Shown here: in pieces, positions 8,007 to 17,423 of the stretch
Numbering within the stretch: the first letter of the stretch is position 1
Layout: each line of letters begins with the position of its first letter
From: Bacteroidota bacterium
Lineage (GTDB): Bacteria; Bacteroidota; Bacteroidia; Chitinophagales; Chitinophagaceae
DNA length: 32,659 nucleotides
Reading direction: 5' to 3'
Assembly: GCA_021824365.1 (NCBI GenBank)
Contig: JAKAKY010000006.1
Coordinates: forward strand, 1-32,659
Made by a program: the position numbers and the translations under genes
Notes under the pieces: generated by a model
Database searches by the model: none
Told to the model about the DNA's origin: nothing
What the model saw: only the letters and a program-made list of their open reading frames with translations

Positions 8007-8417
8007 ATGCCATTACCTAAATTCCTAAAAGCATTTCTGTTTATTTTGTTGGCGTTATTTTCCTGTCAGCATCAGCAGAACAGGAATGTCGACAAAACTA
8101 TAACCGGCATTACACAGCTATTGAATAATGGTCATTTCAATTCCCATCCATCTGTTATTCGTTATTCCCGCCATGCTCGTTGCAGAATGGAATGCCGACA
8201 CATTACCGTAAAGGAAATAGCAGAAATTATACAGCATGGTAAAATTGATTATCGTAAAAGCCAATTACAGGCCGATGATTGCCATAAAAGATATGCCTTA
8301 GAGGGTAATACGGATAAAAATCAATACCTGCGCATTATTGTAGCCGAATGTAATGATGTGGTAACCGTTATTACTTGTATTGATTTAAAAGAAGAATGGC
8401 CCTGTAGCTGCTACTAA
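8007..8417 (+). CDS. Secreted DUF4258 lipoprotein
   Basis: About 136 residues. A hydrophobic leader ends in the lipobox-like LALFSC, so the mature protein probably begins at a lipidated cysteine. The rest is a DUF4258 domain: YSRHARCRMECRHITVKEI, then GKIDYRKS, YALEG and a beta-rich end (IIVAECNDVVTVITCIDL). DUF4258 proteins are small RelE-like-fold proteins, usually cytoplasmic and of unsettled function. Here the leader and six to seven cysteines, ending in WPCSCY, suggest an envelope or oxidising location. A TTG at 8001 is in frame, but ATG at 8007 is the more likely start. It stands alone between oppositely oriented genes, with no antitoxin-like partner beside it. Confidence 0.8.
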   Translation: MPLPKFLKAFLFILLALFSCQHQQNRNVDKTITGITQLLNNGHFNSHPSVIRYSRHARCRMECRHITVKEIAEIIQHGKIDYRKSQLQADDCHKRYALEGNTDKNQYLRIIVAECNDVVTVITCIDLKEEWPCSCY

Positions 8418-8465
8418 CGGTGATGTATTGATGTTAGTCATTAAATGAAACAGATATGCTTGTGC

Positions 8466-10793
8466 TTATCTGCCACTGATAATGACAATTTTAGTTGCTA
8501 CTTTTTCCTGTCCGTTTACCTGGTTGCGGATCAATACTAAGTACACACCACTGGCTACCTTTTCGCCTTTATAGTTTAAGCCATTCCATACGGCTTGTCT
8601 GCCCAATGCATGTGTTTGATATACCAATCTGCCCGATAATTCGGCAATTTTTACCAATGCATTTTCGGTAACACCTCTAATGGCAATCGTTCCGGAATAG
8701 CCCGGGGGAACAGGATTGGGAAACACCAATACACTATCGTTAGTGGCAGTGCCTTCGGTAGCTGTGCTGCGATAGCTGCTAATACCTGTAAATGTGCTAA
8801 TGAATACCTCTCCGGTATTGGGCTGAATGGCTATTTTTTGAATGTTATTGTCAGGCAAAGGTGAATTAGCTGCCGTAAAATGTTGTAAAATTTTATCGCC
8901 TTCGGATGAAACCAGCCATAAGCCATTGTTAGTGCCAACCCATTTCCGGTTAGCACCGTCTACGGCCATACACTTTACCTGTTGACCCTGAAACAAATAA
9001 CCGGCAAACTGGTCTTGTTGAATCACCGGCCAAACAGCATCACAAGGTTGTTGAAAATAATTAGTGGCACATTGTATTACACCAATACCATTATCGGTGC
9101 CTATCCAAATAAAACCATTTTTATCTTTTGCTACACAATACACGTTGTTACCTGGTAAATTTCCTTTACCAATACCTGTTTGCAGTAATTGCCACTGATC
9201 ATCATTAGTAGCATCAATACTGTTGCCATAATTGTAACAAAGCAGACCATTGTTTTTGGGGCTTACTATCCATAACTGGTTGGCATCATCCACCACAATT
9301 TGGCTTACTGCATTTTCTGTTAATGAAAAAGGAACTGAAAAGCCTTTAAAATTACCATCGGCTTTTAGTACCTGCAGGTTTTGTGCAGCACCATAATTGG
9401 CTATCCATAAATTATTTTGTGCATCAAATGCCAATCCACTGATTCTATAGCTGGTTGGGTCGCCAATGGCGGGTTGTAAAGATGAGTTGCTTTGTTTATA
9501 AATTTGAAAATTATTTCCATTCAGTTGCACCAAGCCACCGCCGTAACTGCCTGCCCAAATACTGCCATCTCTATTATCGGTGGCTAAAGTAATAAAGTCG
9601 AGGGTAGTGTCTAAAACCGGATTGGTATATGCGCCCACATCGCTCCAAATACCATCCTGCAAAATATAAATGCCATTTCGGTTGTATAAATAGTTCCAGG
9701 CATTGTTAACACTGCCTGCTGCTACATAGAGTGTTTGTTGGTTAAACACCATATCGCCACTGGCTGGCCCTAATGGGCCATTGGGTATATACCGTTGATA
9801 ACTGTTATTGCTAAAGGCAGATAATCCTCCGTAATAATCTGCAATCCAGGTAGTATTATTCGCCATAATCGCATCCTTCGGAAAGGATACTACGTTAGGT
9901 ACGGCAATGGTATTGATAATATGGGCATTTGCTGCTACTGTAATTACCCGGCTATTGCCTAAAGTGGTTCTTTGGCAAATTAACAGGTTATTGCCCGATG
10001 CTTCTATTTTAGTGATTGGCCAGTTGCTATCGGTATACCAAAGTGCCCATTGGTTATTCTGCAAGGTGTATATTGTATTTTGTATTTGAGCATACAATAT
10101 GCCATTGGCGGCTACAATATTATTTACTATACTTAACGGTAATCCATTGTTGCCGCTCAGATTGGTCCAGTTGCTGTAATTGGCTAAGTTGGTACCTGCG
10201 GCAGGAGCTGTTTTTAAGCCTTCATCGGTTGCTGCATAAAATTGATTATTGAATTGAATACAGGCATTAATGTTGATCTGATTGCCATTGCTACCAATAA
10301 TCCAGGTATCTTTTATATCATAGCTTTGCAGATTCGCCACAATAATACCCAAGCCGGTAGATAAATAAGCAAAACCTGCATTACAATAAACAGAGCGGAT
10401 TGTTTTATTGCCGCTGATATTGCTTCGAACAATATCACCAATATTGGTAACGATACTGCCTTTGAGTATATCTATATTACTGCTGTTATAGGCAATCACC
10501 AATTGTTTTGTAAAGTTATCCCACCCAATGGCGCTTACACCCATATCGTTGAGGCCGGTTACTTTGCTATACCTTTCTATATCGTTGTTGGCATCAATAC
10601 TGAAAACATTATTCACCGTTGCACAATACAATTTATCTCCTTGTACAACTGTAGTGGTATTTTGATAATTCAGGTGCTCCCGCCAATAGCCAATAGGTTG
10701 CAGGTTGTTTTGTGATATGCCTTGTATAACAAATAGGCACAGCAACCAACACCATTGTATACGTTTGATGAAAAGTAAAAATCTATATAACAT
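8466..10793 (-). CDS. porZ: PorZ-like T9SS beta-propeller protein with sorting domain
   Basis: A 775-residue exported protein. After a signal peptide (WCWLLCLFVIQGISQ) comes the PorZ-type N-terminal propeller, opening with IGYWREHLNYQNTTTVVQGD and continuing with KVTGLNDMGVSAIGWD and LVIAYNSSNIDIL. More propeller blades of the two-component-regulator kind follow (for example IWIGTDNGIGVI, KWVGTNNGLWLV). The last ~75 residues are a type A sorting domain: VFPNPVPPGYSG, then GRLVYQ, then KVASGVYLVLI. In Porphyromonas PorZ delivers anionic LPS to the attachment complex that anchors T9SS cargo; in other Bacteroidota the linked glycolipid may differ. It is the last gene of a packed minus-strand unit, 20 bases after the FtsX-like permease. 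Orthology is judged from domain layout and N-terminal motifs. Confidence 0.85.
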   Translation of the reverse strand: MLYRFLLFIKRIQWCWLLCLFVIQGISQNNLQPIGYWREHLNYQNTTTVVQGDKLYCATVNNVFSIDANNDIERYSKVTGLNDMGVSAIGWDNFTKQLVIAYNSSNIDILKGSIVTNIGDIVRSNISGNKTIRSVYCNAGFAYLSTGLGIIVANLQSYDIKDTWIIGSNGNQININACIQFNNQFYAATDEGLKTAPAAGTNLANYSNWTNLSGNNGLPLSIVNNIVAANGILYAQIQNTIYTLQNNQWALWYTDSNWPITKIEASGNNLLICQRTTLGNSRVITVAANAHIINTIAVPNVVSFPKDAIMANNTTWIADYYGGLSAFSNNSYQRYIPNGPLGPASGDMVFNQQTLYVAAGSVNNAWNYLYNRNGIYILQDGIWSDVGAYTNPVLDTTLDFITLATDNRDGSIWAGSYGGGLVQLNGNNFQIYKQSNSSLQPAIGDPTSYRISGLAFDAQNNLWIANYGAAQNLQVLKADGNFKGFSVPFSLTENAVSQIVVDDANQLWIVSPKNNGLLCYNYGNSIDATNDDQWQLLQTGIGKGNLPGNNVYCVAKDKNGFIWIGTDNGIGVIQCATNYFQQPCDAVWPVIQQDQFAGYLFQGQQVKCMAVDGANRKWVGTNNGLWLVSSEGDKILQHFTAANSPLPDNNIQKIAIQPNTGEVFISTFTGISSYRSTATEGTATNDSVLVFPNPVPPGYSGTIAIRGVTENALVKIAELSGRLVYQTHALGRQAVWNGLNYKGEKVASGVYLVLIRNQVNGQEKVATKIVIISGR

Positions 10794-10813
10794 GTGGTAA
10801 AGGTAAATGGGTA

Positions 10814-12007
10814 TCAGTTATTTTCTTTTTGAATATAGTGTTGAATAGTAACAAAATTAACTATCCACAACACAACTAAAAATACAAGTGCGGTAGCAAA
10901 GGTATATGCTGAAAGTATATGGCTGATGAACATGTATTGTTGTTGTAACCAACTTGCAACCCAATACTGCAGTAGGCCTATAATGAGAACCGCGCCCATC
11001 ATGATAAATATATTAGGCGGGAAAAAACGCCACATTAAAAACTGCCTTAGTTGTTTTGGTGCAGCCCCCAGGGTAATGAGTAATTGAATTTCCTCTTTGC
11101 ATGAAGCAATGGTTAACTGAATAAACAATGAAAAGATGAGTAGTGCAAATAATAATAAAATGATACCGGTAATCCAACTAATGCGTACCACCATATTAAC
11201 GATTTGGCGATATTTACTAAAGCGGGTTTTGTCGGCATCGGTAGTTAGTTGGTGTGCTTTTAAATATTGCACCAATGCCGGATTGCCAGGGTCTTTGGTT
11301 CGAATCACCACCCTGGATGGTTGCAAGGCATTATCGGTGGCATATTGTGTGTTGGCCCGGTGCATAAATGATTCCGGCACAAGTAAGGAAGTAATTCTAT
11401 CACTAAACCCAACCACTTTTCCTTTTAATGATACCATGCCATTAGGGGTTTGAATATTCACCTTAAACACAATCATTTTTACAATTTCCTGTGTTAACTG
11501 TGGCAGGTTTTGCGATAATGAAAATTGAAAATTATAAAAGTCGAGAAACAAATTGGGTGCAATCATGGGAACAATCTCTTCGCCCGATGCCCAATGCCAT
11601 TGTGAACTGTCTACATCAATGAATGCCGCAGGTACACTTTCAAACGAAATATCGGTATAAAAAGGAAACTGGCTGCTATAGCTTTGAATAGAGGCTTTGA
11701 AGCGACTGGGTGTTAAAATGCCTACAGCATCTACAAAAGGTTGTTTTTTTAAATCTTCAATAGCGGCAGCAGATAAAGTGGTATTACCATAATTGGCATT
11801 GTTAAGTTGTTTGTTTACTACCAAAAAATTAGCCACACTATCCTGGTTGCTTTTGTTATGCAACAAATCATTGTAATTGGCTTGTAACTGTACTGCAGAT
11901 AAAATGAGTAACAGCGCAGCCGATAGCCCAATAATGGCTAATAACAGGCGTAACCTGCCCGAGGCGGTTTTTATAATTTTTTTTAATATGTTATTCCATT
12001 CTTTCAC
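10814..12007 (-). CDS. FtsX-like ABC transporter permease
   Basis: A 397-residue inner-membrane protein with the FtsX/MacB/LolE layout: one N-terminal helix (LRLLLAIIGLSAALLLILSA, about 20-40), a large extracytoplasmic domain of about 220 residues, then three helices, the first around ISWITGIILLLFALLIF (about 275-300). The cytoplasmic coupling segment ASCKEEIQLLITLGAAPKQL after that helix is typical of FtsX proteins. The start is GTG, whose G overlaps the last base of the ATPase stop codon (TAGTG), so translation is probably coupled. Substrate unknown; proteins of this class handle lipoproteins, peptides or cell-wall hydrolase activation rather than small nutrients. Neighbouring DUF4836 lipoprotein and PorZ-like genes point to envelope work. 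Confidence 0.88.
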   Translation of the reverse strand: MKEWNNILKKIIKTASGRLRLLLAIIGLSAALLLILSAVQLQANYNDLLHNKSNQDSVANFLVVNKQLNNANYGNTTLSAAAIEDLKKQPFVDAVGILTPSRFKASIQSYSSQFPFYTDISFESVPAAFIDVDSSQWHWASGEEIVPMIAPNLFLDFYNFQFSLSQNLPQLTQEIVKMIVFKVNIQTPNGMVSLKGKVVGFSDRITSLLVPESFMHRANTQYATDNALQPSRVVIRTKDPGNPALVQYLKAHQLTTDADKTRFSKYRQIVNMVVRISWITGIILLLFALLIFSLFIQLTIASCKEEIQLLITLGAAPKQLRQFLMWRFFPPNIFIMMGAVLIIGLLQYWVASWLQQQYMFISHILSAYTFATALVFLVVLWIVNFVTIQHYIQKENN

Positions 12008-12657
12008 TACAGTTGTAAAGTTTGGTGGTAAGAAAAATGTTCATCATCATCTAAATCGGTTAATATAAAACCGGCACTTTTTTTGGTACATTCTTCGGCA
12101 ATTAAGGCAGCAGCTTTTGCCGTGTTTTTTCGGTCAAGGTGACTAAAGGGTTCATCCATTAATAACCAGTTAAAGGGTTGCATCAGGGCGCGGATAATAG
12201 CAATACGTTGCTGTTCGCCATAACTGCAAATGCCTGCCCGTTGGTGTAATATTTTGGTAACACCTAATGCATCGGCCATTCGGCTAATTTCAGTAGCAGG
12301 AAAATAGGGTTGTTGCATTACCCGTTTCAGTTCAATATTTTCACGGGCAGTAATGTTTGGAAACAGGCGCAGGTCCTGAAATATAATACTGATATTTTGC
12401 TGGCGTAACTGTGCTAATTGTGTAGCATTGTATTGTTGTTGTTCCTGTTGGTTCCAATATATATTACCTTTATAATCATTTCGCAGGTGATACAATAAAT
12501 GGATAAAAGTGGTTTTGCCTGAACCGCTGGGCGCTTTTATTTTAATGAACTGCCCGGGTTGGAATATTACATCTTGTAACCAAACATTGCTATGGCGATT
12601 CTCTAAGTTTGGTTTTAACGGAACAGGAACTAATTGCTCAATACGTAATTGCATCAT
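12007..12657 (-). CDS. LolD-like ABC ATPase with altered H-loop
   Basis: A 216-residue ATP-binding subunit. Visible motifs: Walker A APSGSGKTT (42-50), Q-loop Q94 in IIFQD, signature CSYGEQQR (144-151, a variant of LSGGQ), Walker B WLLMDEP (164-170) and D-loop SHLD. At the H-loop, where relatives have THD, this protein reads ILTDLDDD, with aspartate at 201 in place of the switch histidine. The protein then ends early, 15 residues later. It partners the overlapping FtsX-like permease, and starts 14 bases after the DUF4836 gene. The pair resembles the LolCDE/MacB/FtsEX group. Because the histidine is usually needed for hydrolysis, activity may be altered. Confidence 0.92.
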   Translation of the reverse strand: MMQLRIEQLVPVPLKPNLENRHSNVWLQDVIFQPGQFIKIKAPSGSGKTTFIHLLYHLRNDYKGNIYWNQQEQQQYNATQLAQLRQQNISIIFQDLRLFPNITARENIELKRVMQQPYFPATEISRMADALGVTKILHQRAGICSYGEQQRIAIIRALMQPFNWLLMDEPFSHLDRKNTAKAAALIAEECTKKSAGFILTDLDDDEHFSYHQTLQL

Positions 12658-12671
12658 GTTGTTGCTTCAAA

Positions 12672-14375
12672 TTATAGGCTACCCAATCTGGAAGAAAAAG
12701 GCACATTGAAAATAGATTCATTGGCATCACCCGGAATATTTTTTCTGGCATTCCTGTTCTTTTGTATTTGTTCGGCTATGTACGGAAATAATTGTAAAAT
12801 GCTCACCAAGCTGTTTTGTTGTGCATTTTGCATTCTGATTTTGTAAGTGCCTTTTGAAACGGTGCCATCAAATGCATTGCCTTTAATGAAGGCATCTTTA
12901 AAGGTATGTTGAATAGGTGCATTGGATTGAGTGCTTTCAATAGTAAATGCATGTATTATCTTATCAATATCGCCATAGAAGAACGACTGGCTGCCTTTCA
13001 TTTGTTGCAAAACATCATCACTAAATGCAATAGGTGCTGTATTGGATTTGTATGTTTTCAGCAAGCCGGTATCGTTGGTAATTATCAGGTTCTTATTATC
13101 ACTTATAAGCGAAATATTTACTGCTTCCATTATTTTTCCTGCCGCATACGTGTTGTTTTGTTTCACTACCCAACCCGCATCAGCAGCTTTATCCATTATT
13201 TTATGGAAACTGGCGCTATTGCCAATGGGCATATTGATTAAAAATTTACCCCAGTTATTTTTAGAAACACTGTCTTTTTTTAAATTCAGGTCAGACAGTA
13301 CCACTGCCATATCGCCGGTGAAAGCATCATATATGGCGGAGGCAGGCATTCCGGCTTTGTCTAAAAAACCATCTACCAACGGTGCCACATCTAACTGCTG
13401 TAATATACCATCTATTATTTTTGGATTGAAGGCGAGTAATATGGCCATATCAATATTTTTGGAAGGATAATGGCCTACCAACGCTGTTTTTACATTCCCG
13501 CTTTTATACGTTTCAAAAATGGCCTTCATCAGTTTGTTGGGATAGAAGTTGGTATGGGCAACAATTGCACCTTCATCAAAATTAAAAGTTGCGGTAGTAA
13601 TATTGTTATTGAGTAAATCGGCTAATTTGGGCAATTGTAACATGCCGGTATTAAAGGTATTTAATGCATCGGTGGTGGTATTGTAAAAGTAGCCATCTGC
13701 TGCTGTTTTAAACAAAGATTGCACTAAGGGCATGGCACCTAATGAGGCACTGCTACTCAGGTTATAAAAGCGGTTTACTTCTTTTTGCAGTTCATCTACT
13801 TTGCTGATAACATCAGGCTGGTTTACCTGCATGGTACTATCGGGAAATAAGCCTCTGGGTTGTTCCGTATATTCCTGCATCGTTACAATTACATCCTGTT
13901 TATTCCAGGAAACTATACCATTGCCATCCATTTGTATATAGGCATAGTTTTTTTCCTGATGAATATTTCTTCCCTTCAGGTAATCAATTGTAGTGAGATA
14001 GGCTGAAAGTTTGGCGCTATCTGTAATACCAATAATGATATTGGTAAAATTACTGAACGATTTGTTAGGGTATACTTTTGTGGTTCTGAATATAGTAAAG
14101 TGGTTATTCCAATCAATACCGGCTTTAAGTAAGTCGTTGTAATGCTGCATTAAATCGGCATTTGCCGTATCTATATGTATTAACTTACGCACAATTGAGT
14201 CGGCAGCGATACCTGCTTTCAATAATTTATTATGTAATAGCCCGGCATTGATGGAAACCATTACCGATGCGTTATTAGGAATGAGCTTCAGCTCTTTGGG
14301 AGTTTTAGAAGAGCAGGCGGCCAGCAGGCTGATACTGATAACCAGCAGGCAGTAAAAAAAAATATTACGTTGCAT
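12672..14375 (-). CDS. DUF4836 family lipoprotein
   Basis: A 567-residue lipoprotein. The leader ends with the lipobox LLAAC, giving a mature N-terminus at C21, followed by SSKTPKELKLIPNNASVMVS. That opening, in which a residue block predicts a beta strand after a PNNA turn, is typical of DUF4836, a Bacteroidota family of unknown function. The sequence is mixed alpha/beta, and blocks such as FNFDEGAIVAHTNFYPN and FTGDMAVVLSDL are recurrent in the family. It heads the unit leading to the ABC ATPase (14-base gap), FtsX-like permease and PorZ-like gene, and lies 75 bases after the GH3 fusion gene, which may be in the same transcript. Function is not assignable; an envelope role linked to the ABC system is inferred. 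Confidence 0.85.
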   Translation of the reverse strand: MQRNIFFYCLLVISISLLAACSSKTPKELKLIPNNASVMVSINAGLLHNKLLKAGIAADSIVRKLIHIDTANADLMQHYNDLLKAGIDWNNHFTIFRTTKVYPNKSFSNFTNIIIGITDSAKLSAYLTTIDYLKGRNIHQEKNYAYIQMDGNGIVSWNKQDVIVTMQEYTEQPRGLFPDSTMQVNQPDVISKVDELQKEVNRFYNLSSSASLGAMPLVQSLFKTAADGYFYNTTTDALNTFNTGMLQLPKLADLLNNNITTATFNFDEGAIVAHTNFYPNKLMKAIFETYKSGNVKTALVGHYPSKNIDMAILLAFNPKIIDGILQQLDVAPLVDGFLDKAGMPASAIYDAFTGDMAVVLSDLNLKKDSVSKNNWGKFLINMPIGNSASFHKIMDKAADAGWVVKQNNTYAAGKIMEAVNISLISDNKNLIITNDTGLLKTYKSNTAPIAFSDDVLQQMKGSQSFFYGDIDKIIHAFTIESTQSNAPIQHTFKDAFIKGNAFDGTVSKGTYKIRMQNAQQNSLVSILQLFPYIAEQIQKNRNARKNIPGDANESIFNVPFSSRLGSL

Positions 14376-14450
14376 GAAATGTATTTTATAATGTGATTGA
14401 TTGAATGCGGTAATTTTTTTTCAAAATCACATAAATATATAAAATTCCTG

Positions 14451-17423
14451 TCACTTTTCTACAGCATGATATAATACTTCCTGAATATTGGGGCGGATGT
14501 GTAAACTGAACAATAAATTGTTGTTCCTGGTGGGGTTTACATGGTTGCTTAAGAATATATACACTAAGTTTTCTTTGGGGTCAACCCATACACAGGTGCC
14601 GGTAAAGCCGGTATGCCCAAAAGTAAGGGGCGATGCATCTTTGCAGGGATAGGGATCCTTAGCTGTTGCATTGTTTTTTTCCGGTTTATCGAAACCCAGT
14701 CCGCGCCTGCTTTCAGCACTGTTATAGGCAGTAAATTCATTAATTACCTGCTCCGATAAATAGCGTTTACCATTCATTACACCTTTATTCAATAACATTT
14801 GGTATAGTTGGGCTAAATCGTATGCATCACTAAACAAACCGGCATGGCCGGCAATACCACCCAGCATGGCAGCGCCTTCATCATGTACATCGCCCCACAT
14901 TTGTTGGTTTCTGAAATGCGTTTCTACCTCTGTGGGGGCTATTTCATCCAAAGGAATTTTTTTTCGGGGCGAAAAGGTGGTAGAAATCATTTGTAAAGGC
15001 CGGTAAAACCGTTCGTTTACATATTCATTCAAACGCTGACCGGTTACTGCTTCTACTACTTTTGCCAATAAAATAAAATCATTATCGCTATACACATATT
15101 GCCCGTGGGGCAATAGTTTGCTTTGCATAATGCGGTGTAGAATAGTATCTTCCCAATCGTTACGCAGGTATAGGTTTTCAGCTACTCTTACCTGGTGGTT
15201 AGCCTTTTTTTGTGTAGAAAAATATTGCGGTAAAGGCATTCCCGTTACCGAATCAATTACTTCTTTGTAAAAACTGATGAAAGGCACTAAACCTGCCTGA
15301 TGCAGCAAAACATCTTTCAATACCAATCCGGATTTATTAGTGCCGCGTGCCACCGGCAAATAATCGCCTAAGGTTTTATGAATGTCTACCTTGCCTTCGT
15401 CTACTAATTTCATGATAGCCACTGTAGTAGCTGATACTTTGGTAACAGAAGCTAAATCGTAAACGGTTTGCAGCGTTACGGGTATTTGCCTGTCGAAGTT
15501 GGCATAGCCAAATGCTTTGTGATACACTACTTTGCCATTTCTTGCCGCCAATATTTCACAACCTGGATAGGCGCCTTTATCAACGCCCTCCTGTGCAATA
15601 CTGTCTATTTGTTGAAAGATGGAAGCATTCATTCCGGCTGCTTCGGGAGCTGTTTTGGGAAACCAGGTATTATACTGCAATCCGGTACCGTAAGGTAATG
15701 TAGCACAAACAGATACGGGCAATGTTCCTTTTGCAGTTAGGTTACCGGTTAACCATTGGTAAGCTGCCAATTGTGTATCGTAGGTATCTTCATTACAAGA
15801 TAGCAGGTTAGGTGCCGCGCATATATTGGCTATAGCATAAGGATTTCCAAAAATGAAGAAAACACTTTGCGGCAATTGTTGTAATTGCTTTAAAAGGTAT
15901 AAAGAAGGTTCATCAATATCAAAATTATGCGCAGGGCGGCGACTGTAATTGTGTAAGCCAACTATGATTTCATCATAATTACCTTTTGCAATGGTATTCA
16001 GTAAAATATTAGCTGCAGCAGAATCTGATTTTGTCTGTGGAATACTGCTGTTTAAGTTATCCATCACTTCTTTGCCCATGTTTTGTTTAGCTGCAAATGC
16101 ATAGTATTTAGCACTGTAGTTGCTTTGTAGTTGTTGTGCAATAAACGGCTCACCATTTGCGCCAATAGATACATAGGCTATTTTTTTATGCTGTTGTAAT
16201 GGTTGTAAAGTTGTATTGTTTAGTCTTAATAAAGTAAGTGCCTGTTCTGTTAATGCTTTGTTCAACGCTCCGGTGTGTTGGTTTAAATCATTCACCAGGT
16301 TAGTGGTGTCAATAGGTGTACGTTGCGCTAAGCCCATATTGTATTTCACCAGTAGCACTTTTTTCACTCTTGCATTAATATCATCCCAGCTCAATTTTTT
16401 TTGTTTGATGGCATTTAATATCAGTTCAATACTACCGGGTATATTGCCGGGTAAACATAGCATATCGTTGCCTGCAATGAGCGATTGTAAGGCTGCCTCG
16501 CCGGCAGGAAAATATTTGGCAATGCCCTGCATTTCTAAAGCATCGGTAAAAGTAATACCCTGAAAACCCAATTTGTTTTTTAATAATCCGGTTACGGCAT
16601 TTTTAGAAATGGAAGCAGCCACATGTTCTGTACTGTCAATAGCCGGTACAAATAAATGCCCCATCATTACACTACCTACACCGGCTTTAATCATCGCTTT
16701 AAACGGGTATAATTCTAATGAATCTAATTGCTCCATACTTTTATTAATAACGGGCAGGTCTTTATGTGAGTCAACTGCAACATCGCCATGGCCGGGAAAA
16801 TGTTTGGCGCATGCCATGATGTTTTCATCCTGCATTCCCTGCATAAAGGCGGTACCGTATAAGGCTACTTTGTATTTCTCTTCGCCAAAACTACGGTCGT
16901 TAATCACCGGGTTTTCAGGATTGTTATTAATATCAACCACCGGTGCATAGTTTACCTGAATACCCATCCGTTTGCATTGTTCGCCCACTGCTTTACCAAA
17001 CTGATATATGAGCGGTGCATTATCGCTGATAGCACCCATGAGCAATTGGCGCGGAAAGGGAATAACGCTGTCTAAACGCATGCCAAGCCCCCATTCGCCA
17101 TCAATGCATATCATTAATGGTGTTTTGGCTATGCTTTGGTAGTAATTGGTCAGCAAAGCCTGACGTACCGGCCCGCCCTGAAAAAAACACAAACCCCCTA
17201 CATGGTATTGTTGTACCAATTGGGTTACTGCCTGTACATGTTCTGCACCCAAATTGCTATGAGCACGCACAATCATCAGTTGTGCAATGCGGTCTTTTTT
17301 ATTCATTTTTTTAAAAGTGTGTTTTACCCATTTGTCTGCTGCCTTTGAATGCACATAAAAATTTTGCGCCTGCAATGAACAGTTTACTATTAAAAGCAGT
17401 AAAAAAGCGGGTAATGTTTTCAT
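14451..17423 (-). CDS. GH3 beta-N-acetylglucosaminidase fused to serine hydrolase
   Basis: A 990-residue exported two-enzyme fusion. After a signal peptide (LPAFLLLLIVNCSLQAQ) comes a glycoside hydrolase family 3 domain of NagZ type (about 30-380): KHFPGHG at 207-213, the Asp-His acid/base dyad D218/H220 in VDSHKDLP, and nucleophile D294 in TFTDALEM. A linker domain with a Rossmann-like look follows (about 400-580). The C-terminal part (about 595-990) is a beta-lactamase/esterase-fold serine hydrolase with SVTK (S659, K662), YSD at 778-780 and HTG at 937-939. This fusion is a recognised Bacteroidota family probably acting on peptidoglycan sugars and peptides in the periplasm. The frame extends upstream to 17531, but the ATG at 17423 begins the signal peptide. 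Substrates of both halves are unproven. Confidence 0.94.
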   Translation of the reverse strand: MKTLPAFLLLLIVNCSLQAQNFYVHSKAADKWVKHTFKKMNKKDRIAQLMIVRAHSNLGAEHVQAVTQLVQQYHVGGLCFFQGGPVRQALLTNYYQSIAKTPLMICIDGEWGLGMRLDSVIPFPRQLLMGAISDNAPLIYQFGKAVGEQCKRMGIQVNYAPVVDINNNPENPVINDRSFGEEKYKVALYGTAFMQGMQDENIMACAKHFPGHGDVAVDSHKDLPVINKSMEQLDSLELYPFKAMIKAGVGSVMMGHLFVPAIDSTEHVAASISKNAVTGLLKNKLGFQGITFTDALEMQGIAKYFPAGEAALQSLIAGNDMLCLPGNIPGSIELILNAIKQKKLSWDDINARVKKVLLVKYNMGLAQRTPIDTTNLVNDLNQHTGALNKALTEQALTLLRLNNTTLQPLQQHKKIAYVSIGANGEPFIAQQLQSNYSAKYYAFAAKQNMGKEVMDNLNSSIPQTKSDSAAANILLNTIAKGNYDEIIVGLHNYSRRPAHNFDIDEPSLYLLKQLQQLPQSVFFIFGNPYAIANICAAPNLLSCNEDTYDTQLAAYQWLTGNLTAKGTLPVSVCATLPYGTGLQYNTWFPKTAPEAAGMNASIFQQIDSIAQEGVDKGAYPGCEILAARNGKVVYHKAFGYANFDRQIPVTLQTVYDLASVTKVSATTVAIMKLVDEGKVDIHKTLGDYLPVARGTNKSGLVLKDVLLHQAGLVPFISFYKEVIDSVTGMPLPQYFSTQKKANHQVRVAENLYLRNDWEDTILHRIMQSKLLPHGQYVYSDNDFILLAKVVEAVTGQRLNEYVNERFYRPLQMISTTFSPRKKIPLDEIAPTEVETHFRNQQMWGDVHDEGAAMLGGIAGHAGLFSDAYDLAQLYQMLLNKGVMNGKRYLSEQVINEFTAYNSAESRRGLGFDKPEKNNATAKDPYPCKDASPLTFGHTGFTGTCVWVDPKENLVYIFLSNHVNPTRNNNLLFSLHIRPNIQEVLYHAVEK

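Noticed and set aside
8451-8472. Hairpin CAGATA/TATCTG at the end of the PorZ-like gene
   Set aside because: A six-pair AT-rich stem that overlaps the stop codon and lacks a T run on either strand.
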